Shown in pieces: positions 13,020 to 23,075 of a stretch of DNA of 64,000 nt (position 1 is the stretch's first letter; every line of letters starts with the position of its first letter). The stretch is taken from the NCBI GenBank assembly GCA_947650285.1, contig CANTFL010001446.1:609001-673000 (forward strand), written 5' to 3'. Origin of the DNA: Hyaloperonospora brassicae (taxonomy: Eukaryota > Oomycota > Peronosporomycetes > Peronosporales > Peronosporaceae). The translations under genes and the position numbers were made by a program. Below the pieces are notes generated by a model. It ran no database searches, was not told the DNA's origin, and saw nothing but the letters and a program-made list of their open reading frames with translations.

Positions 13020-16000
13020 GCGCATAAGGGTGATTCGATCACCGTTTGTTTAGCGATTGGTAGTCGCGTCACGGAGCCTAAAGTTCTGTTGAACGTCGGT
13101 GTGAAGTGTATGAGAATTTGACAGCATTACTTGCTGTGTTGTCCTCAATTCGGATTTGAGATATGATATCATCCTAGGTATAGCTTGGCTTGAACGCTAT
13201 GAGCCATGGACTGATTGAAGGTCTAAGACCTTAGGAGCCACGCGCAATGTTTCTAGCAAGGCTTTGGAGAGTCATCAACCCACCTTTGCTCGGCAACAAA
13301 AGCGCTATTGGCGCGAGCCATTAATGGAAGATGTCAATGTGCTGGACATTGGTATGTCCGAGTTAATTTACTCCAATGTCAATGGCATCCCTATTGAGCG
13401 GAGCTCTTTCACGTATGTGAGGAGGGTTGTACTCTGTTGATTGATACTCGTTGTGATAATGAGTCACTGCATGCTGCAGGCATGATTGGCCTAGGTAGAG
13501 ACATCAAGAATGTAATTCCTCTGATGTGAGTGGGGTGGCACGCTAAATTCCACCGAGTGAGAGCGGCCGAGGTGTCACTTCACTATATGTCGGTAATGAT
13601 ATTGTTGGCCAGAATCCAGAGTGTTCAGGGCTAGGCCCGAATTCTGTACGTGAAGTGGTACGTGTAAATCTACTGGGTGAAGTGTTCGAGATACGTAACA
13701 CTTCACTAGATGTCGTTCAATACATGAGCTCTCGTAAAGAGCGTGGTAAGATAAATAGCAACCACGGGGACTCTACTGTCCCGGCCTCTAGGAGGCGTAT
13801 GGTTTCTTTGAGGAAACCATCCCAGCGTGGAGTGGCAACTGTTAAGCGCCCAACGTCTAAGATGTCACGAAGTGATTTTAGTAATAGTACACTATATACA
13901 CTTGTCAATGGGTTGCATGGCCAGATTGATGGCAACATTAGTCTTGAGACTCTTCCATCCTTGGATACTCTCTTTGACTTCGACGAAATGTCTGACGGCG
14001 AATTTAGCCAAGCCTTGTAGGCAGGAGAATTGTCCGAGTTAGCGGTCATTCGGCCGGATACTGAGCTGAATAATCCTCGTTATTGGACGAGTCTGTCCTC
14101 TATGACACAAAGGCGGTATTGGATGCCCGTAGTGGATCTTCGATCCTTAATGATCCTCTTGATCCGTTCTATCCTTTGGTAAAGGAGTTCCAGGGAGTGT
14201 TGTGTCACAACCCACCGTCCTTCTTACCTCCCGACGGAGGTGTACGTCATGGAATTGACTTGGTTTATGGAACTAAATACTGCGTAACACGGCAGTGGAC
14301 TTTACCATAGGAACAGTGTGACGTCATTGACGAATTCTTTCGTGCAAAGCACGCGGCAGGAATGGTGCGTGAGAGCAAATCTCCCCATTTTGCACCGACC
14401 TTTTGTGTCAAAAAGCCCAATGGGAAGTGGCGCATTGTTCATGCTTACAATAAGCTTAATGCGGCCACCATCCCGGATCAGACACCAGTTCCGATATAAG
14501 ATGTTCTTCAGAACAATATGGTGGGATGTACAAGATGCAGTGCGCTTGACTTAGTCGATGGTTTTTACCAGCTGCTCATGCGAGAGAGCGACATTCCGCT
14601 GACAGCGGTCAGCACTCCGAGCGGTATGCTCTTGGAGTGGATTGATATGCCACAAGGGTTATCAAATGCCCCGGCTACATTCAATCGTCTTGTGACACAA
14701 TTGTTTAGACCTCACCAAGGATATGCACAGACGTAATTTGATGACATCTTTGTCCAAATTCGTGCAATAAACGGTCGGTAAGATGTGGACAATCACATTG
14801 ACCATTTACGAGCGGTGCTCGAGTGCATGCGCACGAATAAGTTGCACGCCAACGCGTCTAAGTGCATCTTTGGTGCACAAGAGATTCCCTTTTTAGGATG
14901 CTGTATTGGTAAGAGAGGCCTTAGAGCGGATGACGCTAAGGTAAAAGCCATAGTAGATTGGCCGGTTCCAAAGAACCAAAATGACTTACGTAAGTGGCTT
15001 TGCCCTGCCAATTACTTGCACAAGTACGGTGCGAATTACGCAGACATGGCCCGGCCATTATCCAATCTCCTAAAAGGATGTGGAATGGTGCTGGACTAGC
15101 ACCGAGCATGATGCTTTTCAAAAATTAAAGGAGAGTCTCCTTCATGCGCCAATCTTGGCTTTGTCTGATCCTGGTCGATCTTTTAGTGTCGTCTGTAACG
15201 CATCTGACTTTGCCAAAGGAATCGCCCTGTTACAGACATATTCTTATCGACGGGAATGGGTCATTGCGTTTGAGTTCCGGCAGCTGAAGACTGCATAAAA
15301 TAATTATCCAATTTTTGAGAAAGAGATGCTTGCAATGAAGTATGCTCTCGTCACTTTCAAATTTATTCTTCTTGGCTGTAAGCCGTTTGTGATCTATACA
15401 GATCATGCGTCACTACGCACTGCGACCCAGTCGCCTCACCTCTCTCAGAAAATGACTCGTTGACTTTCCTTCTTTGCCGAATACAACTTCGAGGTGAAGT
15501 ATAAGCCGGGCAAGCAGAATGATTTGGCTGATGCGTTGTCACGCAGGCCTGACTATGAGCTTGCTCATGTTACGACTCTGTCGTCGTCGGTCACTGATCT
15601 AATTCGACGGCATATGCCAACAATAAACAATGTTTAGCTCTGCTACGTGCTTTAGGGAGCGAGGAGTTTAAGGACTCAGACATAGAATTGTCGGCACGTT
15701 TGCGTGCCAGGTTACATCGATATTTCATCGATCAAGGCCTGTTGTGCTATAGCACGAATGTGGAGGATAAACCTCGAATTGTTGTCCCTCATGATGAGGA
15801 GTTGAAGTATCGGATCTTCTATGAGGCACATGATACTTCGTTGAGTGGTCATCTCGGTCTTGAGAAGACCTATGGCTGTGTTAGCCAATGCTATTGGTGA
15901 CCCAAATTATGCAAATGGGTGAGCACATATGTGCGTACGTGTGAAACGTGTCAGCGGGTGAAACCCTCACCTCACGCGGCCAAGCCACTGGCTAAATTGC

Positions 16001-17290
16001 AGATACCCAAAGGGTGTTGGGAGTCCATCAGCATGGACTCCCTGTTCGGTTTACCGAAGAATTAGTATGGCAATACGGGTATTGTGGTATTTGTTGACCG
16101 TTTAAGCAAGATGGCTCATTTAGCGGGGGTGCCCGATACCATTAATGGTGAAGGTACAACTACGCTGTTTATTGATCGAGTGTTTCGACAACACGGTTTG
16201 CCGTTGTTAATTGTCTCTGATAGTGATCCTCGCTTCACTGGGAAGTTTTGGAAGTCCATCTTCAAGGTGCTCGGCACACGTTTGGACATGTCCACAGCGG
16301 ATTCATCGCAGACTGATGGTCAAACCGAGCGAGTTAATTGCATCATTGGTGACATCTTGCGCAGCGTTTGCGCTGAAACGCCTAATCGTTGGAGTTCGAT
16401 GCTCTCTGTCGTTGAGTTTGCGTTGAATAACACCGTGCATGCCTCCACCGGCTACACACCGTTTTATTTGAATGGTCTCACACACCCTCGCGTTCCGTTA
16501 ACGCTACCACTTCGTGGTTTAGGACTTGGTGGAGGAGAGATGGTAGATCAGCTTGCTGATATCAGCCCTGCTACTGTTCCAAAACAGGTAAGCGAGTTTC
16601 TCGCAACGCGATTGAATGTCTTACATCATGTGCGTGGCGCACTGGCTGATAGCCAAGACAAACATAAGGAACAAGCTGATGCTAAAGGAAGAGGTTGTAT
16701 TGAACGTTATGAGGTCGGAGACCAAGTTCTACTTAATGCTAAAAACTTACCTACAAATGTAGTGTATGCTGTCTTTAATACATAATTGCGTCCGCGCTTC
16801 ATTGGACCATTCACGGTCGTCGCCAAGAAGGGACTTGCGTATACGCTCAACCTTCCGCGCAAACTGCGCACACACCTCGTGTTCTACGTTGGCTTTCTTA
16901 AGCCGTATGGGGATTCGTCCCACGTGAACTTGGAGGCGCTTGCGCCGGTTAGGTTGGCCTTTCCATCGGTTGCTGAATCCGTATCAGGAGGTCAATCTGA
17001 GCTTCCATCCGGGCTTGGACCGACTCCAACGCCTGGACACGTGCTCGCATCGCGTAAAACGCACTCTGGGTCTTACACAATGTCTCACGGAGACCACTCG
17101 GCTCGAGAAGCACCTTCTCATGCTCCTCCTTTGGTATACCGACCACCTCCGACGCTGCCCGATGAGCAAGGAAATCATCAGTTCCATGTGGAAAGAATTT
17201 ATGTAATTGCGTCGTCGTCAGGGCCAATACCAGTATCTGGTGAAGTGGCGAGGGTACCTGGAGTCGGAAAACTCATGGAAGTATGATTTT
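13020..17290 (+). pseudogene. pol of element A: PR, RT, RNase H, IN, chromodomain (broken)
   Basis: The protease remnant ends near 13200 (DIILGIAWLERYEPW). The PR-RT linker runs through 13655-14020. Reverse transcriptase lies at about 14083-15099, with the MPQGLSNAPATFNRL block; the catalytic YFDD reads stop-FDD because the tyrosine codon is TAA at 14734. RNase H at 15100-15560 is full of stops. The integrase HHCC finger lies at 15830-15960, and the core at 16084-16500 keeps VSDSDPRFTG and TDGQTERVN. The tail begins about 16786. A chromodomain (HVERI, then RRRQGQYQYLVKWRGYLE in another frame) ends at 17290 and is split by one frameshift. Chromodomains direct integration to marked chromatin. 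Confidence 0.93.
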
Positions 17291-17926
17291 TCCTTCGGAA
17301 GGATTTCCCATACTCCGTTTATGTTCTAAAACATCGTGGCAGGGGCCATCCCTCGACCGATAGCGCTTCTCACCAATAGTGGTGGAGGCAGGTGGGTAGT
17401 TGGGTACCGCTTGACCAACCCCCACATCAACCGGCACATCCGGAGCATAGCGTGTGCGAGTTCGCAAGTGGCCTCTGGCCTTAAGCTTGGCGTAAATATA
17501 CCGAAGCTTTCGTTCTAGACGACCATCTGCCACATCGGCAATTTCTCTAAGAGCTAACACGCTGCTGAGGTGTCGTTTCCGATGCACCCAGCGAACAAAA
17601 TCGTTGTCTTCTTCCTCCTGTGATTTGCCAGCAAATAAGAAGATGGAAATACCCTTCATCAGTGGAACCGGTGCACCTCGTGCTTGCGTGTCAAGTCGCA
17701 ACTTGTATTGACTGTAAGTCGTCAAGTAAGGTTGCAGGTACATCTTTCGAAGTACATGTCGACTCGCCACCTCATCTGAAAATGTTTGCTCAGCGCCGAT
17801 AGCCCACGTTGCCAAAGAACGACATGTCGTCCGGCGGATACGCTCTTCCACACCGAATGGGGCGAACAGATAACCACGACGACCCTCAAGGGTTGCAGCA
17901 AGCTTCACTACTAATTCAAACAACAA
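17273..17926 (-). CDS. Antisense accessory ORF of element A (217 codons), unknown function
   Basis: An uninterrupted frame on the strand opposite to gag-pol, lying between the chromodomain and the 3' LTR and overlapping the end of pol by a few bases. It is intact although the sense frames of the same element are riddled with stops. The product is basic overall, with a helical, charged middle (KSQEEEDNDF about residue 100, then LREIADVADGRLERKLR). No known domain is recognised. The first codons may be intronic: an AG lies in TTTGAATTAG near 17914, and the companion frame 18368-18652 lies upstream. Its neighbour and position match antisense frames in element D. It could be a retrotransposon accessory protein, a captured gene, or an accident of composition. 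Confidence 0.45.
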   Translation of the reverse strand: MLFELVVKLAATLEGRRGYLFAPFGVEERIRRTTCRSLATWAIGAEQTFSDEVASRHVLRKMYLQPYLTTYSQYKLRLDTQARGAPVPLMKGISIFLFAGKSQEEEDNDFVRWVHRKRHLSSVLALREIADVADGRLERKLRYIYAKLKARGHLRTRTRYAPDVPVDVGVGQAVPNYPPASTTIGEKRYRSRDGPCHDVLEHKRSMGNPSEGKIILP

Positions 17927-17939
17927 GATTTGTATTGAT

Positions 17940-18310
17940 AAACAATCAATAGAACGTCACCAATCATTCTTTTCAATAGTAAAGGTTGATTACCAACCCC
18001 ATATCAAGCAAAGTAATTCGTTCAGTACCACGAATCAATCGATAGAACTTCACTAACCGGTCGGTTCAATAGTAAAGTCAATAAACAATATCACTATCAA
18101 TCCAAACTGTCAGGTCGATACTTTCGTCGATCTTCCCGTTTGTTTGTTTCAATTATAGAATTAGCAAGCCAACTCCACTATCAAGCCAAACTAACAGGAA
18201 AACCTCACAGTAATATCTTATCATACATTACCAACTGTACAGTTCAATTATAGAATTGGCAAGCCAACTCCACTATCAATACATACTATCAGATATGTAC
18301 TTTCGATTCC
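17940..18310. repeat. AT-rich imperfect tandem repeats between antisense frames
   Basis: Phrases such as TCAATAGTAAAG and CAATTATAGAATTRGCAAGC, followed by CAACTCCACTATCAA, recur two or three times with small changes. The stretch separates the two antisense frames of element A and has no open frame. It could be an intron of an antisense gene; a GTATGC donor-like site lies just after the upstream frame when read on the minus strand. It may simply be a degenerate satellite. Confidence 0.5.
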
Positions 18311-18367
18311 CATGAGGAGGTAGCCCAGAAATTAATATTAATAATAGAATTATAGCTGCATACGGCG

Positions 18368-18652
18368 CTAAGCACTCTTCTGTCGTTGGATAGACAACTG
18401 TTGTTGCTCATCTAGCGGATTAGTGATGATGGCATCGCCCACGATAAGTGTTTGATGCTGCGCCGATGGCGCGTTGGCTTCGCCACGCTCGGTAAATGGG
18501 TTTGGTGCAGTATGAGGCGGTGCCTCTTGCACTGGTGAGTCGGACATTGTCCTCTCGTCTACATGGATATCAGTATCGCTACCATAATTCACCTCCACAT
18601 CGATGCCGAGGTAAGACGAGAGAGTCGAGGACTCATGGGTTGGCGATGCCAT
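18368..18652 (-). CDS. Antisense acidic ORF of element A, possible first exon
   Basis: A minus-strand frame of 95 codons if started at the ATG at 18652 (MASPTHESS); an upstream ATG at 18697 would add 15 codons. The product is acidic and low in complexity, with DVEVNYGSDTD near residue 18 and proline-rich text after it. It starts about 110 bp inside the 3' LTR and points away from it, so an antisense promoter in the LTR could drive it. The element D frame at 26443-26886 has a similar place, acidity and motif (DIEVINSGESD). Together with 17273-17926 it may form one spliced gene. Confidence 0.4.
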   Translation of the reverse strand: MASPTHESSTLSSYLGIDVEVNYGSDTDIHVDERTMSDSPVQEAPPHTAPNPFTERGEANAPSAQHQTLIVGDAIITNPLDEQQQLSIQRQKSA

Positions 18653-18760
18653 GATGTTTTGTGTCTTGCAAACCGTAAGGTTGAAGCGCACACACACCGT
18701 CCTTTTCGAGGAAAGATTTTAATTAAGGATTTGTGATAACGTCAGTCTGGTGGTGGAGGG

Positions 18761-19287
18761 TGTAAGGGGGTTACACGTCGACTGGTAGTCGACAACAGGT
18801 GTGGTCACACTAGGGATGGGATCTCCTTTTATAGTGATATTTGAAGTATCAATTGTTGATGACGGATGTCAGTCAATAATTGATTACGAGATCTTTCATG
18901 GGGTTTATTAGAACATTAGTGAGTAGGTTAATTACTTTGTTCTACGTTGTTCTTTTAGGTTAAAAGAAGAAATAAAATTCAGCTCCCATTTTGATAAACA
19001 AAAGACACGTGCCTCTCTAAGGCGTCTTGCGATCGTAAGGAAGTAGCAACGCCTTGTTAAGGCAGCTACTCCTTGTTCATTCAGTGCGTTCGATTCTTTG
19101 AATCGTCTGGTCCCCCTGGAACAGGGACCGTAAGCTCTCCGAGCTTGTTGACTCTTTAAGTCGGGTTCTTTGAACCAAACCTTTGCTCTCGAAGCTGTTG
19201 ACTCTTTGAGTCAGGTTCGTAGTACCAAAGTTGCGCATTGAGCGTTAAGTCTTCATCTAACTTAAGCAGCTGTGTAGCTCCGCTACA
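18761..19287 (+). repeat. 3' LTR of element A (527 bp)
   Basis: It begins TGTAAGGGGGTTACACGTCG and ends CTACA, followed by the target duplication CGTGC. It is preceded by a purine-rich tract (GGTGGTGGAGGG, 18749-18760) that fits a polypurine tract. It is 49 bp longer than the 5' LTR because the segment around TTGACTCTTTRAGTC occurs twice (about 19145 and 19198). Confidence 0.95.
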
Positions 19288-19856
19288 CGTGCTCGTTGTT
19301 GAATGGGATCACAACCGTTTGCTGAGCTAGACATGCCACCTCTTGCTTGTTGCAGGTAAACTCGAATCGAGAACTAGTCATACCACAGTCCCGACACAGT
19401 CACTAGCTAACTGCGTGGACGACGAAGCTGCTCTTTCGATCGCATCGAATACCACCACAGCTGTGATTAAAGCAATACTCGTTGACCTACTACTCCGTTT
19501 ACCTGGAACCATAGGCGCAAATAAAGTGGTCGGCACGACTCCAAAACGGGCGGGAGGCGAGACCTGGCGCATCGACGGCAGACGACAACATTACGAGATT
19601 TGTTCGTCGATCGTTCGAGCACTGTTCGCTGTGCGTCACAAGAGCCTGATTGCCTATGTAACGTCAGCGAACGCAGCCGCGCCGAGGTCGAGACTCTGGG
19701 CGGTATGATCTACGCAACCTCAAAGCGGCAAAAGGTGCCGCGTTCTTTGCCCATTACTCTCGCAGGACCCTTTCCGCGGAATAGATAAGGCCGAGTCCAA
19801 GAGCAGCGTCAACATCTTCTCGATTTGCGCAAGGTAAAAAGCTAGCAAACAATGGG
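19288..19856. other. Continuation of the GC-richer block
   Basis: The composition resembles 7.1-11.2 kb, from which it is separated only by element A. It has frames on both strands, the largest 19343-19708 on plus, with no recognised domain. Confidence 0.4.
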
Positions 19857-19860
19857 GTTT

Positions 19861-20050
19861 TTGCAAAAAAACATAGGTGTTCGACTAATAAAACTGTGTT
19901 ACGGTTAGGCTATCCATTAGCCCTTTTTAAGATGTACCAAAAAGGGTAATGAAAACACCACTCTCTATAGAACTACAAAAGAAACGTTTTCATGATAAGT
20001 AGGACACTCCGCTTTTTAAAAGGACTGCAGTCTTCAGTTGCAAGACGACA
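19861..20050 (-). repeat. Empty-site paralogue of the sequence hosting the 42.66-kb MULE
   Basis: Read on the minus strand, this stretch runs from TTGCAACTGAAGACTGC to ACACCTATG and matches the two flanks of the MULE at 42661-47059 joined together (about 42617-42660 plus 47060-47205). Here TCCTACTTA occurs once (19996-20004 on the minus strand), whereas it is duplicated around the MULE. It contains the hairpin-forming phrase CCCTTTTTGGTACAT followed by AAAAAGGG. It is probably part of an older dispersed repeat of unknown class. Confidence 0.75.
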
Positions 20051-20309
20051 GATCCTGTAACGGTGCAGGTGGGAGCCAAGGGCGTGACAGCAAAATTTGC
20101 AGCGACATAAACTGAACCCGTGGAACCTGCTTCTATTTAAAAAATCAGCAGCACCGGATGAGACAGTGTCTTCAGAGGCGGGAATGGATGCGTCGTCGCG
20201 TTACAGAGCAACATGTAAGATGTCGGCGTTATGTCCAAATGCGCGATTCTCGATAGCGGCACTTCGAATGGGATAGACGGGGTTAACGCGTCTTTGGCTT
20301 GAACAGGCT

Positions 20310-22370
20310 CAAATTATGCACGTGACGGACACTAAAGCCGGTTGTGGTCAATTCCAAGGCAATGGTTGCAGATGTTGCGAGCGAGCTGCATCTCCACTAG
20401 CTCGAAACCCGACGTATGGCGCGTCGTGTAATTCTAATGCGACCGCTTTCGATAATTTGTTTTCTGGATGCGAAAGGAAGGTAGGATACCAAAAATCTTG
20501 GGGTCGAAAGTGCTGTCGTTTGTGTCGATATCCAATCGCCTTTGTTCAACGAATTCACTAAATTCAATGGGCTGTCTTGTGTCTATGTGGCGGCAGATTA
20601 CGTGTGCACATGGGATCCCCAGAATTCTTAAGTAATAGCTGGTGCACTTCTTGAGATTCGCACGATCGAGGGAAAACATATACTGTCTCTTAGGAGCACC
20701 AGCGCGTATCGCGTAATCTTGCGATAAATTTTCAAAAATAGATCGATGGACAGGTTCGTGAATATTTCGCATCTTTTCTTTGCCATCGTTTCGCTAATTC
20801 GCTTGTAGTTAGATTTAACAACCCTTGAAATTTTCTCGTAGACGTCGAGAAGAGTTTTGCTTGCACTGTAAAGATCACTGTTGATGTTTGCGTGGTGCGC
20901 ACCCTCTACTCGTGATATGACGGTTTGTCATAATTTTAAACTTGGTCGATGCTAAATGAATCTCTATCAATGATGTCGAAGAGAGAATTTGTTCTTATCT
21001 AGGTATTCTATTCTTCAATCGTCTTGTATAAAATAAATGATTATTAAAAACATATTAAAACAATACTAAATCCAGTGGTCAAACATATTATAACTTCGTG
21101 CAATAAAGAACTAATTGAAATAATTGGGAGCTATTGCCAAAGCTGTGTGAGAAAAATTTCTACAAGCGCATGGAAAATAGCATTCCAGTAGTCCGTGTAA
21201 GCTTTCCAAATCTCTCACCGGCAGTCAAAAAATTTCTTCGACAACGGGTGATAATATTGTTCGCAATATTGAGCCGACAGATTATGAAAAATGCGTGTGA
21301 AATTGTTTTCGTAATAGCCTTAATGAATCCAAAATAGCAATCGACGACGAGAATATTTAGAGCCTGAGGAAAATTCGTGTCGATCTCAATGATAATTCAT
21401 CTGTATACGATAAAAGCTTCTCCATTCATTATCTTAACTGCAGTAGTGAAAGTCTGGTTTGTACACGTAAATCGACCACCTGTAGGAGTAGGAGGCCTGT
21501 AAGCATTCCTCTTGTAAGTTTAATCGATGACAAAACCCTGTGATATCAGCGGATAGAATTTACTAAATGCTGTGGTTGCCGAAAGAGATGTCGGACGTGA
21601 TTGTCTTAGTCCATCGCGACCAATATATGAATCTCTTGATCTTTCAGGTGCTCCAACAACGCTCTTTGTGAGTCTACCGCTCAGGGTATTTAAGTTTGCC
21701 GTTTTAACGATATTCTGTACATCTCTTGCCTTGATCAGGACGTTTATTTACTTTAAATGGTTGACTATAATTATCAGAGAAAATAAAAATCAACCAAATA
21801 AAATATGACGGTTGAATAACAATAGTATTTTATGCAATCTTTCAAATAAATTAATAAGCATTCAATAAACAAAATATTTGCTATGAAAATATTACATGCA
21901 CACTACTAAATGGTGGAGTAGCTCCATTTATATGCATTTGTACAACCTTGGCGTCGACATCTTCTTCTTCTCTCGTTGAAAGACGAGCTGCAGGTGATGC
22001 CGATAGCAAGGCTCTATTGTTACATCTGACACGTCCATTGTGGCATTCATTCACAAAAAGCGTCGACCAGGCGGTTTCTTCCAGAGAATGTTTGTCATAT
22101 ACGATAGCAAGCTCATACAAGCACCCGGACTTTTTCGTAGAACGATCTTCCAATGCCATAGGCCGATCGTGTGATCGCTTGTAGTGCTTTCCCTGTCAAC
22201 AGCACAGAAAAACGCGCTTGGTGCCAACTCTATTGCTGCGATAGATACTGACGACAAAGTCTTGGCGTACAAGGAACTGTTTACGTCCGATACAGCTTTC
22301 TTCTGGATGTCGAAGGGCTTGGTCGGTATTAGCTCTCACATCTCAATAACAAGGTCTCTTCGTCTTCAGC
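20310..22370 (-). pseudogene. Mutator-like (MULE) transposase, decayed
   Basis: Reading from 22370 down on the minus strand: an N-terminal FAR1-type DNA-binding region (QGKHYKRSHDR, then KSGCLYELAIVYDKH, about 22150-21900), a middle that is collinear in DNA with the second MULE but full of stops, a SWIM finger near 20640 (CTSYYLRILGIPCAHVICRH) and a C-terminal CX2CX4HX4C knuckle at about 20330-20390. This is the domain order of FAR1-containing MULE transposases, which cut and paste the element. Stops and frame changes throughout make it dead. No terminal inverted repeats were identified, so the element ends are unknown. It is clearly older than the copy at 42.66 kb. Confidence 0.78.
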
Positions 22371-22789
22371 GAGAACATCATGTACACAAGCAGAAGCTGA
22401 TGCATTAGTATAAAGACATGAGTACCTTACCGTAAAATCGAGATAATGATGATTAATTAAGACTGAAATCGATGGCCAGGCGGCTTACGGAAATGCGTTT
22501 GAATATTTAATAAGACTGGTGGGTAGCAGATATAAGTATGGTTTATAATACAAAAAGATTTGTTTTTATCCCCCACCTTATATTTAATCAGCCCAAACTC
22601 TCTCAAATTAAAAGCCCTTAATTTGTCAGAAGGATAATTAAATGGGAAAAATGCTCCCTTTTAAAAACGAGCATAAAAATGCCCCAGATAATTGGAAAAT
22701 AAAATAAATGCGCCACGTCCTAGTATCATGAAGTTAATGTGGTACACCTAAAAGCAAATGTCCTTAATCATTTTGGTTTTTCCTTTCAC
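22371..22789. other. AT-rich spacer
   Basis: Nothing is recognised beyond the end of the MULE remnant. A terminal repeat for that MULE was looked for here and not found. Confidence 0.45.
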
Positions 22790-22923
22790 GGCCGTGACCA
22801 ACCCCCGCTCGGTTCGAGAAGCCGCGAAGAGGGTTCTGCCGCGGGCGTGCTGCACTTACAGCCACCAGTTGCAGAATCCTCTCTGCGGCCCAGCCCCAAA
22901 CAGGGAGGGGGTTGGTCACGGCC
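22790..22923. repeat. GC-rich fold-back repeat with 17-bp inverted ends
   Basis: GGCCGTGACCAACCCCC at 22790-22806 is the exact reverse complement of 22907-22923. The 30-odd bases inside each arm also pair imperfectly (GCCGCGAAGAGGGTTCTGC against GCAGAATCCTCTCTGCGGC). The 134-bp unit stands out as GC-rich in an AT-rich setting. It is either a miniature inverted-repeat element or a structured RNA-like repeat. No target duplication is evident. Confidence 0.7.
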
Positions 22924-22942
22924 AGCTCCAATCGGTCTGTGC

Positions 22943-23075
22943 TAATGTTGTTGATACTGATGTTTATGATTACGTTATTGTTCTTTCAGTAGCTATTGTT
23001 GATGTTGTTGCTGCTACTGGTTATGCCACTGCTGTTGCTGCTGCTGATATTGTTATTGTAGGTGCTGCGCTTGAG
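22943..23075 (+). repeat. Imperfect trinucleotide-like repeat (GTT/GCT)
   Basis: A run of GTT, GAT and GCT triplets, such as GTTGTTGATACTGATGTT, gives a deceptively long open frame of 177 codons (22758-23291) through this region. Low complexity and the adjacent fold-back make that frame unlikely to be a gene. Confidence 0.55.

Larger units (their letters stand above)
11196..19287 (+). mobile_element. Gypsy chromovirus A, full length but inactive
   Basis: Two LTRs in direct orientation (11196-11673 and 18761-19287) start TGTAA and end CTACA. The element is flanked by perfect 5-bp target duplications CGTGC (11191-11195 and 19288-19292), which fixes its boundaries. Internal order is primer site, gag, protease, linker, reverse transcriptase, RNase H, integrase and chromodomain, the order of Ty3/Gypsy chromoviruses. 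Gag-pol carries many stops and frameshifts, so this copy cannot encode its own proteins. Between the chromodomain and the 3' LTR it carries about 1.4 kb with open frames on the opposite strand (17273-17926 and 18368-18652). Confidence 0.95.

Noticed and set aside
11732..17290. RIP-like C-to-T mutation as cause of the stops in element A
   Set aside because: Several stops do not fit C-to-T or G-to-A changes (for example tyrosine TAY to TAA), and RIP is not known in oomycetes.
19861..22740. Terminal inverted repeats for the first MULE remnant
   Set aside because: Sequences on the two sides of the transposase remnant were compared and no inverted match was found.
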